Notes: generated by a model not told the origin, from the letters alone. DNA of 40,859 bases from Candidatus Nomurabacteria bacterium RIFCSPLOWO2_01_FULL_39_18 (GCA_001787005.1 MFUV01000004.1:64911-105769), one strand, 5' to 3'; counted from the first letter of the stretch, positions 1 to 11,979 are shown. Translations and numbers: made by a program.

Positions 1-2506
1 TTGATAGATATTCCACCAGATCTATCTTCCCATAAATGTTTAAAAGTGGAAATCTATTGTCTCTGGTCGAAATACTTTTTTCGGTTTCTCTCTGTAATTT
101 TATTTCTGGCAATCTAGCGCTTACCCAACGGGAAACTACCCCCATTACCTCTTTGTCCAACCCTAAATTCTCTAGCTCCCCAAGAGATGGCTCGTGCCCC
201 AATTTCAGAATTTTATCAATCGCGCCATGCACCGCACTCCCGAATTCCAAACTCTCTGATTTGGGCTCCGGCAGTTGCAATAAATTCCTAAAATACCATT
301 TCCACGGACATTCGAAAAAATTATTCAGCAATGAGACGGAAACTTTTCTTTCCCTATATTTTTCCGCTACCAGTTTTACGAGATTTGATATATCTGTATT
401 CTTTTCTTTTTTAATTTTTCTTGGCACATTTTTGATTTTTTGTTTCTCAAAAATTTCTTCCGGCAGATCTTTTATTACTTTGCTGACCTCCTGCTCTCCG
501 CCACCGGAAGAGTGGGTCGCGTAAGAAATTGTGCAGAACCTCTTGGCGCGAGTTATCGCTACATATAATTTGCGCTTGGTAACATCAGCATCTCTCTCTA
601 AAACTTTCTCGGCAATTGCTTCGGGTAAAACAAAGCCCATTTTTCTGCCCCTACTCATTGAAGATTCGTCCATATGCGCAATCCATACATAATCAAATTC
701 TAATCCTTTGGAAGAATGGAGGGTCAGAACTTTTACCCCTTCTTTTTCACCCATAAGGAGTGGTACTTCCTCCCCATAACTCTCTAATCGACCAAGAAAA
801 GATACTAGCTCCCGGAGGGTAAGCTCCTGGTTTTTTTCTGCCTCTTTTTGGATTAAAGAAAGTATGGTATCTAAGATTTCTTTTCCAGAAACCAATTTAT
901 CATTATCATTTTCACCCTCTAATAAAAATTCTGTGCCGACAGTTCGAACGATTTCTGATACACTGCCATCTTGGGAAAGTTTTTTCCATCTGGAAAGTTT
1001 CCCTACCCACTTATCCACGCTATTGGTTTCACTAAAAAGTTTTTGCGGTTTTTCTTCCGCTATTTTAGCAAGAGAAAATTCTCTCATATTTTGTAGAGCT
1101 AAATATGTATGCGCTTCAAGCGGAGTAATGCCGGAGGACTTGTCGAAAAAAGAAACTGCGAGAGCGGGTGTAACAGAAGGATCACTAATGATTCTTAAAA
1201 CTCGCAAAAATGCCTGAGCTTCGGCTTCATCAAAGAGGTTAAAAGCATCGAGCGCTGACACTTCTAAGCCTTCCTCATGCAGAATCTGGAGCGCACTACG
1301 TACTTCTACATTTTTAGGTACAAGTATGGCGCAATTATTTGCTTTTACTCCCTTTTTCATTTTCTTTTTTATATCCATGGCGGCAACGACGATCTCATCA
1401 TCCGGGTATTTTGCTTCTACGAGCCGTAGGATATGATTTTCTTTACTCTGACTCATTAATTTCTCCTCGGTCATGATACTCCGGAGGAGTGCGTGTGAAG
1501 CGTCCAGTATCACTTGGGTGGAGCGATAATTATCCACCAGGGTTATAAGTTTTGATTTCTTGAAAGTTTTTTTAAAACCCTGGAAATGGTCAATGGAAGC
1601 GCCGCTAAAACCATATATGAGTTGTCTATCATCCCCCACCACAAAAATATCCGGGCGCTCTAAGCTGCCCCAAACATTCTTTAAAAATTGATTCTGAACA
1701 GCGCTGGAATCCTGATGCTCATCAACTAAAATATATAAATATTGTTCTCGAATATCTGAGACTGTGTCAGGAGATAGTTCAGTAATTTTTACTAAATTCT
1801 CCAGTACATCATCGTAATCAAACACATTTCTTTGTTTCTTCACTTCTTCATATAAATTAAAAAATTTAACAAATTCCCCGCTTCGTCTTAAGCCTTCTAT
1901 CTTATTTGAGACCTCTTTTTTGAGTTGCCCCTTGCTTTCACCTCTTTGTGAAATATTCTCTGGATCGCTCTCTACGACCCTTATTTCTTTCTCAACTTCA
2001 GATAAGAAATACTCCGCGCTAATTCGCTCACGCTTGAGGAGTGTGATGAGTGATTTCAAATCAGAGAAATACCTACTGCTGTCCCCGCGTGGGCGAAGAT
2101 ATTGCCAATCATTCTTTTCTAAAATCTCACCGAAAATGATCGCCGTATCCGCATCGTCTAAAAGCGTGGGTGGCATATGAAGACCCAGTACTTTATAATA
2201 TTCTTCGATAATTTTCATGCCGAAACTATGAAAAGTAAAAATATTTACTTTCTCCCCAGCTTCACCGATATATTGAGCAAGGCGTTTCTTCATCGCCTCT
2301 ACGGCTGAATTAGTGAAGGTGAGCGCTAGTATTCCATCTGCCTTGATGTCTGTCTTTTTTAAGATATTAGCAATACGTAGCGCCAAGATCTGCGTTTTCC
2401 CCGTTCCTGGACCCGCCACCACCATCACCGGTCCATCTATCGTATCCACGGCTTCCTTCTGAGCTTTATTGAGCTTTTTATATTCTTCAGTGAAAACAGA
2501 AATCAT
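1..2506 (-). CDS. UvrD/PcrA-like superfamily 1 helicase fused to a C-terminal PD-(D/E)XK nuclease (3' end outside window)
   Basis: The minus-strand frame is open from ATG at 2506 to the window edge, at least 835 residues. Residues 31-38 are a Walker A (AGPGTGKT), about residue 262 is the Walker B DEHQD (usually DEFQD/DEYQD), followed by GDDRQLIYGFSGA (motif III), TLHSSKGLEFD (motif V) and YVAITRAKR (motif VI). After the helicase core comes a RecB/Cas4-type nuclease region: FFECPWKWYFRNLL, then FGSAVHGAIDKIL, then GKIDLVEY at the window edge, matching the GxxxH and GxIDxx nuclease motifs. Family knowledge: such fusions unwind and resect DNA in repair and recombination. The final catalytic QxxxY part is beyond the edge. 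It lies 8 bases after the DUF475 gene and probably ends that operon. Helicase call is certain; a specific name such as UvrD or AddA is not justified. Confidence 0.93.
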   Translation of the reverse strand, partial: MISVFTEEYKKLNKAQKEAVDTIDGPVMVVAGPGTGKTQILALRIANILKKTDIKADGILALTFTNSAVEAMKKRLAQYIGEAGEKVNIFTFHSFGMKIIEEYYKVLGLHMPPTLLDDADTAIIFGEILEKNDWQYLRPRGDSSRYFSDLKSLITLLKRERISAEYFLSEVEKEIRVVESDPENISQRGESKGQLKKEVSNKIEGLRRSGEFVKFFNLYEEVKKQRNVFDYDDVLENLVKITELSPDTVSDIREQYLYILVDEHQDSSAVQNQFLKNVWGSLERPDIFVVGDDRQLIYGFSGASIDHFQGFKKTFKKSKLITLVDNYRSTQVILDASHALLRSIMTEEKLMSQSKENHILRLVEAKYPDDEIVVAAMDIKKKMKKGVKANNCAILVPKNVEVRSALQILHEEGLEVSALDAFNLFDEAEAQAFLRVLRIISDPSVTPALAVSFFDKSSGITPLEAHTYLALQNMREFSLAKIAEEKPQKLFSETNSVDKWVGKLSRWKKLSQDGSVSEIVRTVGTEFLLEGENDNDKLVSGKEILDTILSLIQKEAEKNQELTLRELVSFLGRLESYGEEVPLLMGEKEGVKVLTLHSSKGLEFDYVWIAHMDESSMSRGRKMGFVLPEAIAEKVLERDADVTKRKLYVAITRAKRFCTISYATHSSGGGEQEVSKVIKDLPEEIFEKQKIKNVPRKIKKEKNTDISNLVKLVAEKYRERKVSVSLLNNFFECPWKWYFRNLLQLPEPKSESLEFGSAVHGAIDKILKLGHEPSLGELENLGLDKEVMGVVSRWVSARLPEIKLQRETEKSISTRDNRFPLLNIYGKIDLVEYLS

Positions 2507-2513
2507 TCCTACA

Positions 2514-3446
2514 TTATATCTTATTTAGTTCCACTTTTGATTTCCAAAAGAAAAATCCAATTATGATAAATGTCGCGAGCGGAGAAACATATTCTGGTAT
2601 GTGAAAGCCGAAACTATGAAAGATCATAATGATGCCCAATACCAAAATAGAATACATGGCGCCGTTTTTCAAATAAACATATTTTTTAATATGCTCTATA
2701 TTGCGAAGTGTCAGCTCCCTGACTAAAAGCGCGCCGAACCCGTTTCCCAATAAAATCAAGGGTATAGAGAGAGTAAAAGCAAAAGCGCCCAATACTCCGT
2801 CAATAGAAAAAGTCGTATCAATTATTTCCAAAAAGAAAAGCTTTGAAAGATCAGAATGGGCGCCTGCCTGCGCAGGCAGGCTGCCGAGCATTTTTTTTTC
2901 TTGTTCTTCCGCATTTTGTTTGAAACCGTGAGTGATGAAAAACAGACTAGATCCGACGACCGCGCCGAAACCCATCAAGTTGCTTTGTTTAAGGGCGAAC
3001 CAAGCAATGATTGAAAGTAAAATAGAAACAGTCGCATAAAACCAAACCCCCTTTGACATAAAAAATTCTTCAGCCAGGGGTAAACCCATTTTTTTGTCTT
3101 CGAGGAAAAGCCAGTGTAAAAAAAGAAAAAGTAAGAAAACCCCGCCAGCAACAAGTAAGATTGGAGCTGACTGATTGATGGATTCAAGTACTAATGGATC
3201 GCTCGACCAAGCAGCAGACAAAATCTGCATCGGAGAAAGCGTCGTGTTAAAAGCCCAGACTATTATAAAAGGCAAAAGCCCACGAACTAAAAAAACCGCA
3301 ATAAACATCCCCCACGTCAAGAACCAACGTCTGGCCCTGGCTCCCATAGTATTTAAAACTTCGGCATTAATGATGGCATTGTCAACAGACGAAACTGCCT
3401 CGAAAAGTGAAAGACCGATTATTGTGAACAGGGCGGAGAATATCAT
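2514..3446 (-). CDS. DUF475 / TerC-superfamily integral membrane protein
   Basis: A 310-residue polytopic membrane protein. The N-terminus has FEAVSSVDNAIINAEVL and the second half has EIIDTTFSIDGVLGAFAF, the duplicated acidic-membrane motif (SSxDNA and DTTFSIDGV) typical of DUF475, a relative of TerC. About eight hydrophobic helices are visible. TerC relatives are implicated in metal ion (Mn) export and tellurite resistance; the substrate here is unknown. Its ATG overlaps the TGA of the upstream DoxX-like gene (ATGA), so the two are translationally coupled. Residues near 187-192 (LPAQAGAH) are encoded by a perfect 20-base palindrome at 2862-2881 that looks like an inserted repeat in a cytoplasmic loop. 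Confidence 0.85.
   Translation of the reverse strand: MIFSALFTIIGLSLFEAVSSVDNAIINAEVLNTMGARARRWFLTWGMFIAVFLVRGLLPFIIVWAFNTTLSPMQILSAAWSSDPLVLESINQSAPILLVAGGVFLLFLFLHWLFLEDKKMGLPLAEEFFMSKGVWFYATVSILLSIIAWFALKQSNLMGFGAVVGSSLFFITHGFKQNAEEQEKKMLGSLPAQAGAHSDLSKLFFLEIIDTTFSIDGVLGAFAFTLSIPLILLGNGFGALLVRELTLRNIEHIKKYVYLKNGAMYSILVLGIIMIFHSFGFHIPEYVSPLATFIIIGFFFWKSKVELNKI
2862..2881. repeat. Perfect 20-bp palindrome inside the DUF475 gene
   Basis: GCCTGCCTGCGCAGGCAGGC equals its own reverse complement and is much richer in GC than the flanking coding sequence. It is read in frame as part of LPAQAGAH. A closely similar near-palindrome lies in frame in the ATP-grasp gene at 24806-24823, encoding PARAG. 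Two unrelated genes carrying the same element suggests a dispersed mini-repeat rather than conserved protein sequence. Confidence 0.85.
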
Positions 3447-3892
3447 GATTGTGATTTATTAGAAGAAGGTAAGTTTGCAACAATCCCAATAGCGGCAGCA
3501 ATGATGCCAAGATTTTTTATAATATATTGCCCTTCTAGAGTTGGGACCAAAAACCCGCTCCAGGTAGCCTCTGGCAATACAAATAGAGGTAGAAATGTAA
3601 GCAACATATGTAAAAACAAGAGAGGTAAAACTATTCGTTCAAAACCGCGAAAAAGAAAGAGAACCCCTATCAGGCACTCAAAAAGACCAAAAAGAATCAT
3701 GAAGTGGTTAAAAGAAATAAAATTTATTGTTTGTTCAAATAGCGCTTGCATCAACCCGCTGGCAGGAGATAATCCAACAACTTTTAATGCACCGAACCAG
3801 AAGAAGACAACAAATAAGCCGAGTCGCGCAAAAGGCACTGACACCGACTTAAAAAAATATATCAGTCGATCGTCTATTTTTTGTAAATTCAT
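3443..3892 (-). CDS. DoxX/DUF417-like four-helix membrane protein
   Basis: 149 residues with four hydrophobic segments (about 15-38, 60-80, 86-105 and 122-140). The motif FFWFGALKVVGLSPASG in helix 1 and LEGQYIIKN before helix 4 match the DoxX/DUF417 group of small quinone-linked or stress-related membrane proteins. Function in the family is poorly defined. The stop codon overlaps the ATG of the DUF475 gene, so they form a two-gene unit. The gene is preceded by the hypothetical at 3919-4698 with a 26-base gap and no clear Shine-Dalgarno site. A second, unrelated-looking DoxX-type gene is at 25896-26255. Confidence 0.75.
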   Translation of the reverse strand: MNLQKIDDRLIYFFKSVSVPFARLGLFVVFFWFGALKVVGLSPASGLMQALFEQTINFISFNHFMILFGLFECLIGVLFLFRGFERIVLPLLFLHMLLTFLPLFVLPEATWSGFLVPTLEGQYIIKNLGIIAAAIGIVANLPSSNKSQS

Positions 3893-3918
3893 TCTGTTAG
3901 AATTAGCTTTGGTCTTAT

Positions 3919-4698
3919 CTAGTAGACTTTATTGCCATATACCACGGTCTTACTTGCTGTAATCTGCATTTTTATTTCCACTGTTTTGCCAACAGGATAT
4001 TCATTTTGGTCTGTGTCTTCACCAACAAAAACCATAAGATCATAATCTTTGTTTCTATTCGCATCTTTTGTATCTGCAAGTATGATGCTGGGTTGCATAT
4101 AAAGCTCGCAAGTTCCAGCGGCAACGCAAGGCGGCTGTGCAGGAATACCGACGACCACGCCGCGAACTGTAACAATTTTCTGGTCTAACGCAGACCTATG
4201 CTCAACGAGATATTTTACTGATATTGGCGCAGTGGGAACTTTCGTGAGCGAATAATTAGGATAATTGTACAAGCCGCCTCTGTCATCATCTGGATTATAT
4301 GGTTGTATTGTTACCGGTTCCGATGGATTCACTCCGCAAGGAGCAAATTCGCAATTGGGTGCCGTTCTGCTGGTCCAGCTCCCATCGGGGCAAAGTTTTG
4401 CGTCTTGGGTACAGTAAATGTTCCCTGGATTTATGGGATTTGTTGGTTCAGTTGTTAACTCTTCAATAAAAGTACTCCCATCCGGAGCAGAGCATTGTCT
4501 GGGGTAGCTCTCCCCAACTGGATATCCCGCTTTTGCGCAATCTTCAAAACTGCCAATTACTGTCGTGGTTTCCGGCGGCGGCTGTCGATTTATAATTAAG
4601 TACCCCGCTATCCCTGCAAGAATAATAACCCCGATAGCTCCCACTATTGTATTGATAAATCCTTTTTTATATTGATTTTTTTGTATGTATTGGTTCAT
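3919..4698 (-). CDS. Membrane-anchored Cys-rich hypothetical with a C-terminal OB-like domain
   Basis: 259 residues. A positively charged N-terminus precedes one hydrophobic helix (about 18-36), so the rest is probably outside the cell. Next come two short Cys motifs: SFEDCAKAGYPV...PRQCSAPDG and YCTQDAKLCPDGSWT...NCEFAPCG, which look like small disulfide-stabilised modules. The last 100 residues (VKYLVEHRSALDQKIVTVRG, then ILADTKDANRNKDYDLMVFVG) resemble an OB-fold domain with a calcium-like DxNxNxDxD loop. I do not recognise a function. A good promoter (TTGCTT-N17-TATACT) lies upstream at 4750-4778. Confidence 0.8.
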   Translation of the reverse strand: MNQYIQKNQYKKGFINTIVGAIGVIILAGIAGYLIINRQPPPETTTVIGSFEDCAKAGYPVGESYPRQCSAPDGSTFIEELTTEPTNPINPGNIYCTQDAKLCPDGSWTSRTAPNCEFAPCGVNPSEPVTIQPYNPDDDRGGLYNYPNYSLTKVPTAPISVKYLVEHRSALDQKIVTVRGVVVGIPAQPPCVAAGTCELYMQPSIILADTKDANRNKDYDLMVFVGEDTDQNEYPVGKTVEIKMQITASKTVVYGNKVY

Positions 4699-4749
4699 AG
4701 TAGTTAAAAATTAATTTTATTTTAATAAAAATATCTACAACCTATTTTA

Positions 4750-4778
4750 AGTATAGACTGCTGGTCTAGAAAAAGCAA
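4750..4778 (-). promoter_or_regulatory. Promoter of the 3919-4698 gene with an inverted repeat in the spacer
   Basis: On the minus strand TTGCTT (4778-4773) is followed after 17 bases by TATACT (4755-4750). The spacer and -10 overlap the inverted repeat TAGAC-TGCTG-GTCTA at 4754-4768, a plausible operator. The start codon is 52 bases after the -10. No factor is identified. Confidence 0.55.
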
Positions 4779-4838
4779 TAAACTGATAGGGAACGTAAAG
4801 AATGATTTAAAATTTTCTTCAGCAAAAAAGAACCTCGA

Positions 4839-5915
4839 TCATTCGCATATCCCTTTGACAAGACCAAGCCGTCCTTCGAATGTATCTTTCTGTGGATTGC
4901 CGAAATACCATAGCCAGATTTTATTATTCAAAATAATAGCGCTTGGCCCGCCGACTGTCCAAGCATCCCAATAATCTTCTCGTGGTTTTATTATAGGGTT
5001 ATTCGGATTCTTCTGCCATTTGATGCCGTCGGAACTGAAGGCATGACCGATTGCCCCTTTTTGAAGTGTTACTTCATCGCTCCATTCCGCCACGCCAAAA
5101 TAAAACATGTGGTAGCCATTCTGGCTTTTGGCAACATTGACATGGCTGACTAAAGTATCGTCCCACTCTCCGTCACGGCCAATATCCATGATCGGCTCCT
5201 TCAGCCTTTCCCAACTTATTCCGTCCAAAGAAGTAGCATAACCAATTCGGAAAGCAGGTTTGCCGTCTTTTTCACCTAAGCCCGAATACCACATTTTATA
5301 AATTTTTTCGTTGCTGTCGTATATTACGCTGGGTTCCATGACTCCGTTATTGGAACCCTGCTCCCATGTATTTTCTGGCATAAAAATAGGTTTTTCGTTT
5401 TTCTTCCACGATATACCGTCGTCGGAAAATGCTACCCCAATAGCAAAGTCATCGTGATCTTTGAAACTCGAAGAATAGTACATGCGATATTTCCTTTGCG
5501 AGTCTTTTATAACCGAGGCAGTTTCCACACCAATTGCATCCCAGCCTGAACCCGGCTTAACCACCCCTTCTTTAACATTGCTCCATGTAACACCGTCATT
5601 GCTTTGCGCACTACTTATAGCTATTTGCTTGTTGGAGAACGCAGAAAACCACATGTTGAATGATTGACTGCCAAGCTCTGTGGTATCGTTCACATATTGC
5701 CAGCGCAAAGGAAATTTGCATTCAAGCTTGCTTAACGAGATATCTGGGGCAAGTATCGTGGGGTCAGAAAGAATATTAGAAGACACTAAGTTGCTACCAT
5801 TTTCATGCCTGATCGAACCATCTAAATTCAGATTTTTAAACTTGTCTTTAGGAAATACATGTAAAATTATAAATCCCAAAATAAGTATCCCCGCAATCCA
5901 AAGTATTTTCTTCAT
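4839..5915 (-). CDS. Membrane-anchored five-bladed beta-propeller protein, glycoside hydrolase (GH43/32-like) fold
   Basis: 358 residues with one N-terminal hydrophobic anchor (residues 4-20), so the propeller faces outward. The body repeats a blade signature: SNDGVTWSN, FSDDGISWKK, TSLDGISWER and FSSDGIKWQK, each after a strand like YRMYYSS, YKMWYSG or YHMFYFG. This SxDGxxW plus MxYSG pattern is typical of the GH32/43/62/68/130 propeller superfamily. Catalytic acids cannot be placed with confidence, so it may be an enzyme on glycans or a binding protein. TATAAT lies only 12 bases before the ATG, giving a very short leader. Confidence 0.75.
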   Translation of the reverse strand: MKKILWIAGILILGFIILHVFPKDKFKNLNLDGSIRHENGSNLVSSNILSDPTILAPDISLSKLECKFPLRWQYVNDTTELGSQSFNMWFSAFSNKQIAISSAQSNDGVTWSNVKEGVVKPGSGWDAIGVETASVIKDSQRKYRMYYSSSFKDHDDFAIGVAFSDDGISWKKNEKPIFMPENTWEQGSNNGVMEPSVIYDSNEKIYKMWYSGLGEKDGKPAFRIGYATSLDGISWERLKEPIMDIGRDGEWDDTLVSHVNVAKSQNGYHMFYFGVAEWSDEVTLQKGAIGHAFSSDGIKWQKNPNNPIIKPREDYWDAWTVGGPSAIILNNKIWLWYFGNPQKDTFEGRLGLVKGICE

Positions 5916-5927
5916 ATTAATGAGTCA

Positions 5928-5933
5928 ATTATA
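5928..5933 (-). promoter_or_regulatory. -10 box for the propeller gene
   Basis: TATAAT on the minus strand ends 12 bases before the ATG at 5915. Transcription would start about 6 bases before the start codon. The -35 region is weak. Confidence 0.5.
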
Positions 5934-5978
5934 TCACGAACTTTCCTTTTGGGTAAAATAGTGTAAATTAAAAAGTAA

Positions 5979-6064
5979 GGAAGGGTGTACCGAATGGTAA
6001 GGTACTCGCTTGGAAAGCGAGCGAGCGAAAGCTCTTGCAGGTTCGACTCCTGTCCCTTCCGCCA
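5979..6064 (+). tRNA. tRNA-Ser (anticodon GGA)
   Basis: Acceptor arm GGAAGGG (5979-5985) pairs with CCCTTCC (6054-6060); discriminator G at 6061 and encoded CCA at 6062-6064. Anticodon stem CTCGC/GCGAG encloses the loop TTGGAAA with GGA at 6012-6014. A long variable arm (GAGC-GAAA-GCTC) and T arm GCAGG-TTCGACT-CCTGT make it a class II serine tRNA. It reads UCC and UCU codons. It lies head-on to ligA, two bases beyond that gene's stop. Confidence 0.95.
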
Positions 6065-6066
6065 AC

Positions 6067-9220
<3,154 letters not shown>

Positions 9221-9229
9221 TTTACTTGT

Positions 9230-9257
9230 AGGGTAGTGAGCTTCGCTCTACTGCCCT
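9230..9257. repeat. Palindrome of the GGGTAGT-GAG family between two pilin-like genes
   Basis: AGGGTAGTGAG-CTTCG-CTCTACTGCCCT forms an imperfect hairpin overlapping the stop codon of the upstream pilin-like gene. Related copies occur at 13322-13386 and 35014-35057. Confidence 0.65.
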
Positions 9258-9903
9258 ATTCCACCCAGCTAAATAAATTATCAGAAAAAACAATGTTGTA
9301 GGTTCCGGAACCCTGGGTCCAATAAACGGTGGAAAGAACTTTCGTTTCATTGGGACTGATTTGAATAACATTGATTTTTCGGCTATAACCAGAGTTTACT
9401 CCTCCGACATAACTATACTTCCCATTAGAAGAATTATAAAGCAAAGGAGCATTGGAACATGTAGTAGAAGTGCAATTGAGCAAAAGCAGATCCGTCATCG
9501 GCAGAGAAGAATCAGAGAAGGATACATTCCTGTCATCGGCATAACAGCCATTGGCAGTTGCGCAAACACTGCTAGATGGAAAGGTGCCCCCTGCGACTTT
9601 TGTATTAAACGCATTCCAGCCAACTGCACCAGATGCGGAATAAAGCACGTAGGTGTCTCGCAAATTCTTAATATACTCTACTCCTTCTGCCGCCAGATAT
9701 GAAGCTATTATTTTTCTTTTAGCATAATTAGCGCCAGAAATACCTTGAGACAAAATTGACAGAAGGGCTAGAACAGAGGTAACGAAAATGGAAATAGCCA
9801 CGAGCGTCTCGAGTAGGGTGAAGCCCCGCCTGCAAAAGCTATGCTTAAGGCATTGCGGGCAGGCTTTATTCTGACTATTTACTTTTTTTGAAAAAAATTG
9901 CAT
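9256..9903 (-). CDS. PilV-like minor prepilin
   Basis: 215 residues with a prepilin signature RRG27/F28TLLETLVAISIF, Glu at mature position 5, followed by a helix and AEGVEYIKNLRDTYVLY, a pattern common in PilV/GspI-type minor pilins. PilD would cleave after G27 and methylate F28. The leader is unusually long (27 residues versus 6-12) because residues about 13-26 (KACPQCLKHSFCRR) come from a palindromic stretch at 9821-9866. The C-terminal half is a beta-rich domain with a disulfide candidate (CTSTTC). Spacing of 13 bases from the PilW-like gene suggests one transcript. Confidence 0.85.
   Translation of the reverse strand: MQFFSKKVNSQNKACPQCLKHSFCRRGFTLLETLVAISIFVTSVLALLSILSQGISGANYAKRKIIASYLAAEGVEYIKNLRDTYVLYSASGAVGWNAFNTKVAGGTFPSSSVCATANGCYADDRNVSFSDSSLPMTDLLLLNCTSTTCSNAPLLYNSSNGKYSYVGGVNSGYSRKINVIQISPNETKVLSTVYWTQGSGTYNIVFSDNLFSWVE
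9821..9866. repeat. Palindromic insert in the PilV-like leader
   Basis: Arms AAGCCCCGCCTGCAA (9821-9835) and TTGCGGGCAGGCTT (9853-9866) are imperfectly complementary with a spacer that contains GCTATGCTTAAGGC. In frame it adds about 14 residues to the prepilin leader peptide. Confidence 0.6.
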
Positions 9904-9916
9904 TTCTTATGATCAA

Positions 9917-10525
9917 TTAAATATCTATCAATCTTTGCGACACTGAAGTTTGCAAGGCAAAGGGCGTATCGACATTTTGATAAGTTATTTTACCAACCAA
10001 TTTGATAGTAACAAAAGGTTGCTGACTATTGGTTGCTATAGATTCAGCGCCCAACACTGAAAAAGAAGAAGCCGCCGTATCAATAACCACTTCGTCGGGA
10101 GTGAGTTGAGTAAAACTAGCTAAATCATAGGGTCCTGCTGTTGATTTAAAAATTTTACCACTACCGTCTATGTAGTAAACCCATTGGTCATCATTATTAT
10201 TCGGATTGCCATAAGTATATTCAAAAGCTATCGCCCAACCGCTCTCACAGCTTCTTGGAGTATCCATTTCACTACTACTGGATGGAATTTCATCTCCTGA
10301 TTCAAAACAACGATAATTGTAGCCGATTCTTAAATTTCTGGATATATCTTCCATGACAAAGTTTAAATTATCCATAATCGAACGCATGTTCTGCGCTTTT
10401 CTATGAAGTAAATTTGCATTTAAAAGCGTACCCATGCTCAAAGTAGTAATAACTATAAAAAGAGAGACTGCAATCATGGTTTCTACTATTGTATATCCTT
10501 GGTTGTTGATTTTTGTACTTTGCAT
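9917..10525 (-). CDS. PilW-like minor prepilin
   Basis: 202 residues. The prepilin signature is NQG10/Y11TIVETMIAVSLF with Glu at mature position 5, then a long amphipathic helix (RKAQNMRSIMDNLNFVMEDISRNLRIGYNYRC), as in PilW/GspJ-type minor pilins. The remainder is a beta-rich globular domain with Cys in YRCFE and PRSCES that could form a disulfide. It sits between the FimT-like and PilV-like genes, the usual order of a minor-pilin set that primes pilus assembly. Confidence 0.85.
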   Translation of the reverse strand: MQSTKINNQGYTIVETMIAVSLFIVITTLSMGTLLNANLLHRKAQNMRSIMDNLNFVMEDISRNLRIGYNYRCFESGDEIPSSSSEMDTPRSCESGWAIAFEYTYGNPNNNDDQWVYYIDGSGKIFKSTAGPYDLASFTQLTPDEVVIDTAASSFSVLGAESIATNSQQPFVTIKLVGKITYQNVDTPFALQTSVSQRLIDI

Positions 10526-10564
10526 TTGGTTGACTACTAAAACCTCGCAACTATAATCTAAAGC

Positions 10565-11173
10565 TTAATTCACTTGAATACGACCAGAAGCATACAACTT
10601 TACCTTCGCGGTGGCTCCTTTGGTAGAAAGTAATGTAATTTCGGCATAAGTAACTTCTGATGTGCAACCAGCTACGTTCCCGCCCATTCGAGCAACCGAA
10701 TCAGGTCTAGTAAAAGCGACGCTAAAACCAGTAACACTAGAACAATCGCCCGGCCCAGTTACTAAAACAGCAGATAGAGAATTTCCTTTTGTTATATTTA
10801 CAACCTCTTGAACTTCACCAGAGACACTGTACGGCCACGAGCAACCCACCGGGGTACTGCAACCACCAGAATTATCTAAATCAGCAAAATAAACAAATTG
10901 CGTTGGAGTATTTACATCAAAGTAAAGCCCATAGGCAGGTTTCCAGGTAGAACTTGCGGCTTGATTCAATTTACCAGAGAGGGCCGACTTTTGTGCCTCC
11001 ACCACCTTTAGAGCAATGTCGCTCGATAAATTTTTCATATCTATTTTATCTTGGAATAAACCATAATTATAAATAACCACAGAAGATAAAACAGAGAAAA
11101 TACCCAAAACAACAATGAGTTCTACATAGCTCATCCCCCTGTTATTTTTTATTTTTTGATTAATTTTTATCAT
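10565..11173 (-). CDS. FimT/GspH-like minor prepilin
   Basis: 202 residues with prepilin motif NNRG13/M14SYVELIVVLGIF and Glu at mature position 5. The mature N-terminus starts with Met rather than Phe, tolerated in minor pilins. The following pattern (LSSDIALKVVEAQKSALSG) and the C-terminal AKVKLYASGRIQV strand resemble the FimT/GspH fold. FimT in other bacteria binds DNA for uptake; whether this one does is unknown. The ATG overlaps the TGA of pilD (ATGA), so it is coupled to the peptidase that processes it. Confidence 0.85.
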   Translation of the reverse strand: MIKINQKIKNNRGMSYVELIVVLGIFSVLSSVVIYNYGLFQDKIDMKNLSSDIALKVVEAQKSALSGKLNQAASSTWKPAYGLYFDVNTPTQFVYFADLDNSGGCSTPVGCSWPYSVSGEVQEVVNITKGNSLSAVLVTGPGDCSSVTGFSVAFTRPDSVARMGGNVAGCTSEVTYAEITLLSTKGATAKVKLYASGRIQVN

Positions 11174-11964
11174 GAACTAAAAAAGGGGAAGAAATGTAAT
11201 TCCAAAATAAACGCCAAAAACGCACCCAAAACCAAAAATGGAGCAAAGGGAATTTCACTTTTCATCCCATATTTTCGGGACACAACAATAAGAATAAACC
11301 CAATGATAGCTCCAGACCAGAAAGCAACCACCAGACCCGAGAGTGCGCGAGATAGGCCCAATAACCATCCGAGTCCAAGCGCAAGCTTAGCATCCCCCAG
11401 CCCCATCCAGGCGCCTTTTGAAATGAGCCAAAATAAAGCGAAGGGCGACGCAATCAATATGCCCGAGAGAAGCTCAAGAATCGATGGAGTATGAGGAAGA
11501 AAACCATAAGAAGTGAAAACGAATAGACCTAAAAACGCAAGAATGCCGAAGAAAAGAGAAAGTTGGTCAGGAATTACTTTATGTTTTAGATCATACACAG
11601 CAATAACCAGGAGGAGCGAAAACATAAACATATAATAAGCATAGGTGCCAGTAAATACGAACGTATCAATAAAGAACATGTATTGGAACTTAAAAAACAA
11701 AGAAACAGACACAAGCCCAGCCATAAGTTCGACGAGAGGATATTGAACAGAGATTTTTGTTTTGCAGGTTTTGCATCTGCCGCGAAGCGTGACAAAACTG
11801 AGAAGGGGTATGAGCTCGTACCAGCAAAGTTTGTTTTGACAAGACATGCACGCGCTACGGCCTCCGAGAGATCTCGCAGTATTGTATCGGTAGATTATGA
11901 CATTTAAAAAACTCCCGATGATAAGGCCGAAGGAGAAGAAAATGATTGTGATAATGATATCCAT
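11170..11964 (-). CDS. pilD: Prepilin peptidase / N-methyltransferase PilD (A24 family)
   Basis: 264 residues, several membrane helices. The N-terminal domain has GSFLNVIIYR and the zinc-binding pairs C39xxC42 and C64xxC67. The two catalytic aspartates are in VYDLKHKVIPD and GLGDAKLALG, the aspartyl-protease motifs of the A24 family. It cleaves prepilin leaders after Gly at the cytoplasmic face and methylates the new N-terminus; the clients are the pilins on both sides. It starts 16 bases after the stop of the pilin at 11980-12456. Confidence 0.95.
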   Translation of the reverse strand: MDIIITIIFFSFGLIIGSFLNVIIYRYNTARSLGGRSACMSCQNKLCWYELIPLLSFVTLRGRCKTCKTKISVQYPLVELMAGLVSVSLFFKFQYMFFIDTFVFTGTYAYYMFMFSLLLVIAVYDLKHKVIPDQLSLFFGILAFLGLFVFTSYGFLPHTPSILELLSGILIASPFALFWLISKGAWMGLGDAKLALGLGWLLGLSRALSGLVVAFWSGAIIGFILIVVSRKYGMKSEIPFAPFLVLGAFLAFILELHFFPFFSS

Positions 11965-11979
11965 TAAAAATACTGCGAA

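Noticed and set aside
36-524. Plus-strand open frames within 1-2500
   Set aside because: They are antisense to the helicase-nuclease gene, whose motifs are clear, and show no recognisable protein features.
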